The notes beneath the pieces are model-generated. The model made no database searches. It worked only from the letters and a program-made list of their open reading frames with translations, and was not told where the DNA came from. Shown in pieces: positions 5,927 to 8,173 of a DNA stretch of 8,173 nucleotides. Position 1 is the stretch's first letter. Each line of letters begins with the position of its first letter. The stretch comes from Bacillota bacterium (GTDB lineage: Bacteria > Bacillota_I > Bacilli_A > RFN20 > CAG-288). Position numbers and translations under genes: made by a program. The stretch lies in contig DNJQ01000064.1 in assembly GCA_003497225.1 (NCBI GenBank), positions 1 to 8,173 of the forward strand, given 5' to 3'.

Positions 5927-8173
5927 TTATTTACCTATAAATATATCAATCCTTTCTATCTTTTTGTTTCGTATATCTTCGGCTAATTGTCCTTGAATTT
6001 TGTCATATGTTTTTCCATTTACTTTATAAGTAAGAACAATATTTTCACCATATGTATCTAACCTATTTTCGTTATGGTAGATAAGTTCAGTTTTATCGAA
6101 TAACTTATAAGAAGCAATATTATCTTCATTAAACATCTCGCCTTTTAATTTAGGCGTTAAATTCAAAGTCAGTTTTCCCTCATCAATGGTAAATACTTTT
6201 TCGCCGACGAACATGATATTTAACATATTCATTACTTCAGCATTAGCTCCGGTTAAACGAGCGAAGAAACCTTGACCATGAAGTTTTTCATCCGGATTAC
6301 AAGTAGGAACGATGAAGGAAGAATTTTCTAGCGGTGATCTTCCATAAACATTAGGATCCATATAAGCTACAAAGTTCGTCTTAAGTTCTTCATAGTACTC
6401 TTCATATAATCCTGCTTTTAATAAGCCTAGCAAGTATTTATAAGACATGTGGAGGAAATTACATTCTCTTTCAAGCCAGCCTTTAGTGAAGGCGTGGATG
6501 CGTCCTATTTCAAACGTAGCATCTTCTAGATCCGCACAAGTTTTATAAATATGAAGTTTCTTATCATAGAGATTGCTCTCTTTAATCTTTTGATATTCTT
6601 CTTTATTAGCAAACTCTTTACCAAGTTTTAATAACCTTGCACTTCCTTCCAAAAATAACGGTAAGGTGTGTAATTTATATTCTTTAATATCTACGGCATC
6701 AAAACCTAAGTGGGTCTTGTGCTTTAATTTTTCGTATTTAACTACATCGTAATATAAGTATGTAGGAATAATACCCTCACCTACTTTTTTAGCGCGTTTA
6801 ATTGAATCAGTTAATAAATCTTTAGCCTTTAATAAGAAGTCTGTCATGCTCTTAACACTAATAGTTTCAAATTTTCCATTTGAACAATCAGCTAAAGATT
6901 TTCTAAATTCTTCGCGTGATGAAGTCGCTTTTTCATAATAAGCCATGCGTGAATTATAATTTTCTTCAACGAATGTATTTAAAGCTGAACTGATTTTTTC
7001 AAAGAATTCTTTTTGTTCACTAAGGACAAGTATATCTTCATCTTTAATGACAGGGAAATATTCTAGAGCGAAGTTAACTAATCTTAATAGTTCGATAGTT
7101 TCATCTAAGCTTGAGCCTAATATTCCTGGTAGGCCATTCATCGCATCGTTCCACCCAGGTTTTTCACACTCCATCTCAATACCTAACTGTTGATTATCAA
7201 GCGTTGAGAATTTTACAAGTATTAAGTTAAATATCTTGCTAGCAAGATTAACATTAATGACCTTGCCTTCTTTATCTTTTAACCACGAAGTTTTATTGAT
7301 ATCGAAGTGAGTATCTTTACACTTTTTAGCAAGCTTCTTTAAGTCTATTGCACCATATTGTCTAATCTTTTTATCTTTGGTCAAGCAGTATTTTTCACTT
7401 CTTGGTTCAACAAATACTGGTGAATAGAAGTAACGATAACTATTATCTAAAAGAAGTTCTTTAACTTTATCTGGATAGATAGAAACATAATTTTCTAATA
7501 AATCAACATTATATGTCCAGTGATCAACCCAATAACCTTCGGCAAAATTAGCTTCGTATGTCATTGAGGAATTTTCAAGAATCTTGCTGAATAGTTCATC
7601 GGGACTGATTGTTAGTTGCTTTTCATTATCTTTAAGCAAAGTATAAATAGTTGATGGGGCAAATTCACTTAGTTGGCTCTCTATCTTATCCCTCAAACTA
7701 GGTTTAACATATTCGAGTATTTGTTTTTGATTTTCATCCATATGGAATAGAGGCGGTTGAACATTGAGTGGGTTTTGACCATCAGCTTGAATGAGCGAGA
7801 AGAATAACTTGACGTTGAAATCTTTAACAAATGGGAAGAAATAAAGATCATTTCTTCTATTTTGATTTACATCACGGAAGTTTCCTGGTCCACTACTAAA
7901 GTAGCGACTCGGAATATTAAAGGAGTTATAATCTCTTTCCATATCTCCATGTTTTCTTCCATAAACATAATAAACTTTTCCTTCTTTATTATCGTTTAAT
8001 AGAATTGGGAATCCTCCACGAAGACCATTATCAAAGAAAGACTGCTCGCTATAAAGATCAAATAGTCTATTTCCTGTTTTAACTTTAATAGGAGAAATTA
8101 TAGAATCTATTAATTTTTCTGTTTCCTTTATATCATCTAAAAGTTCGGAATATTTAAGTGCCTTAATATTATT
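5927..8173 (-). CDS. Glycoside phosphorylase of GH94/GH161 type, probable beta-1,3-oligoglucan phosphorylase (5'-partial)
   Basis: This cytoplasmic enzyme probably cleaves beta-linked glucan oligosaccharides with inorganic phosphate, releasing glucose 1-phosphate. The reading frame stays open to the window edge, so at least 748 residues are present and the true start lies upstream; the Met at 7942 is internal, because family-like sequence (LRGGFPILL, YGRKHGDMERDYN) runs straight through it. Other recognisable blocks are GNFRDVNQNRR, EGYWVDHWTYNVDLLENY, ECEKPGWNDAMNGLPGILGSS and, near the C-terminus, GRSPLENSSFIVPTCNPDEKLHGQGFFARLTG. The Asp of GWNDAMN (codon 7145-7147) aligns with the general-acid Asp in the WND motif of GH94 phosphorylases. 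The GH161-like pattern and the adjacent GH16 laminarinase point to beta-1,3-glucan oligomers, but automated pipelines often call such proteins cellobiose phosphorylase. Characterised GH161 enzymes are over 1,000 aa, so a few hundred residues are probably missing. Two bases separate its stop from the GH16 start. Confidence 0.8.
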   Translation of the reverse strand, partial: NNIKALKYSELLDDIKETEKLIDSIISPIKVKTGNRLFDLYSEQSFFDNGLRGGFPILLNDNKEGKVYYVYGRKHGDMERDYNSFNIPSRYFSSGPGNFRDVNQNRRNDLYFFPFVKDFNVKLFFSLIQADGQNPLNVQPPLFHMDENQKQILEYVKPSLRDKIESQLSEFAPSTIYTLLKDNEKQLTISPDELFSKILENSSMTYEANFAEGYWVDHWTYNVDLLENYVSIYPDKVKELLLDNSYRYFYSPVFVEPRSEKYCLTKDKKIRQYGAIDLKKLAKKCKDTHFDINKTSWLKDKEGKVINVNLASKIFNLILVKFSTLDNQQLGIEMECEKPGWNDAMNGLPGILGSSLDETIELLRLVNFALEYFPVIKDEDILVLSEQKEFFEKISSALNTFVEENYNSRMAYYEKATSSREEFRKSLADCSNGKFETISVKSMTDFLLKAKDLLTDSIKRAKKVGEGIIPTYLYYDVVKYEKLKHKTHLGFDAVDIKEYKLHTLPLFLEGSARLLKLGKEFANKEEYQKIKESNLYDKKLHIYKTCADLEDATFEIGRIHAFTKGWLERECNFLHMSYKYLLGLLKAGLYEEYYEELKTNFVAYMDPNVYGRSPLENSSFIVPTCNPDEKLHGQGFFARLTGANAEVMNMLNIMFVGEKVFTIDEGKLTLNLTPKLKGEMFNEDNIASYKLFDKTELIYHNENRLDTYGENIVLTYKVNGKTYDKIQGQLAEDIRNKKIERIDIFIGK

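Overview
This AT-rich window (roughly one third GC by eye, not computed) looks like chromosome from a low-GC Firmicutes/Mollicutes-like bacterium of class Bacilli, such as a gut or free-living relative of Acholeplasmatales, Izemoplasmatales, Erysipelotrichales or RF39. The evidence is strong base bias, GAGGTG-type ribosome binding sites, a Gram-positive lipoprotein and family-level resemblance of the proteins. TGA is used as a real stop at the end of the GH16 gene and TGG encodes Trp, so the Mycoplasma code (TGA = Trp) is not in use. All supported genes lie on the minus strand, so they are transcribed from high to low coordinates.

Right part (8173 down to 2344): a tightly packed operon for using beta-1,3-glucan. 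It reads: a large glycoside phosphorylase of the GH94/GH161 type (5' end outside the window), a secreted modular lipoprotein ending in a GH16 laminarinase-type domain, and an MsmK/UgpC-type ABC ATPase with an unusual charged N-terminal extension. The genes are separated by 2 bp and then by about a stop codon, and the operon closes with a strong intrinsic terminator (2344-2372). The inferred scheme is that the GH16 enzyme cuts beta-1,3-glucan at the cell surface, an ABC importer energised by the ATPase brings oligosaccharides in, and the phosphorylase splits them with phosphate to give glucose 1-phosphate. No permease or binding-protein gene is visible; they may lie upstream or elsewhere.

Middle part (2385 down to about 1200): a 465-bp stretch with no convincing gene, then an orphan AbiEi/DUF6088-like winged-helix protein. 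Its strong promoter sits so close to the ATG that the message would be essentially leaderless, and an 8-bp dyad overlaps the -10. Two copies of a 21-bp imperfect direct repeat (1211-1231 and 1973-1993) bracket this gene and also lie just upstream of two promoters.

Left part (1169 down to 37): a Cof-type HAD phosphatase, also with a nearly leaderless promoter, followed by a small TM2-domain membrane protein. These look like ordinary housekeeping or accessory genes.

Most unusual points: the bracketed orphan AbiEi-like gene, the ATPase extension, and the lipoprotein-linker-Ig-like-GLUG-like-GH16 architecture. I found no CRISPR array, tRNA, rRNA or intact insertion sequence.
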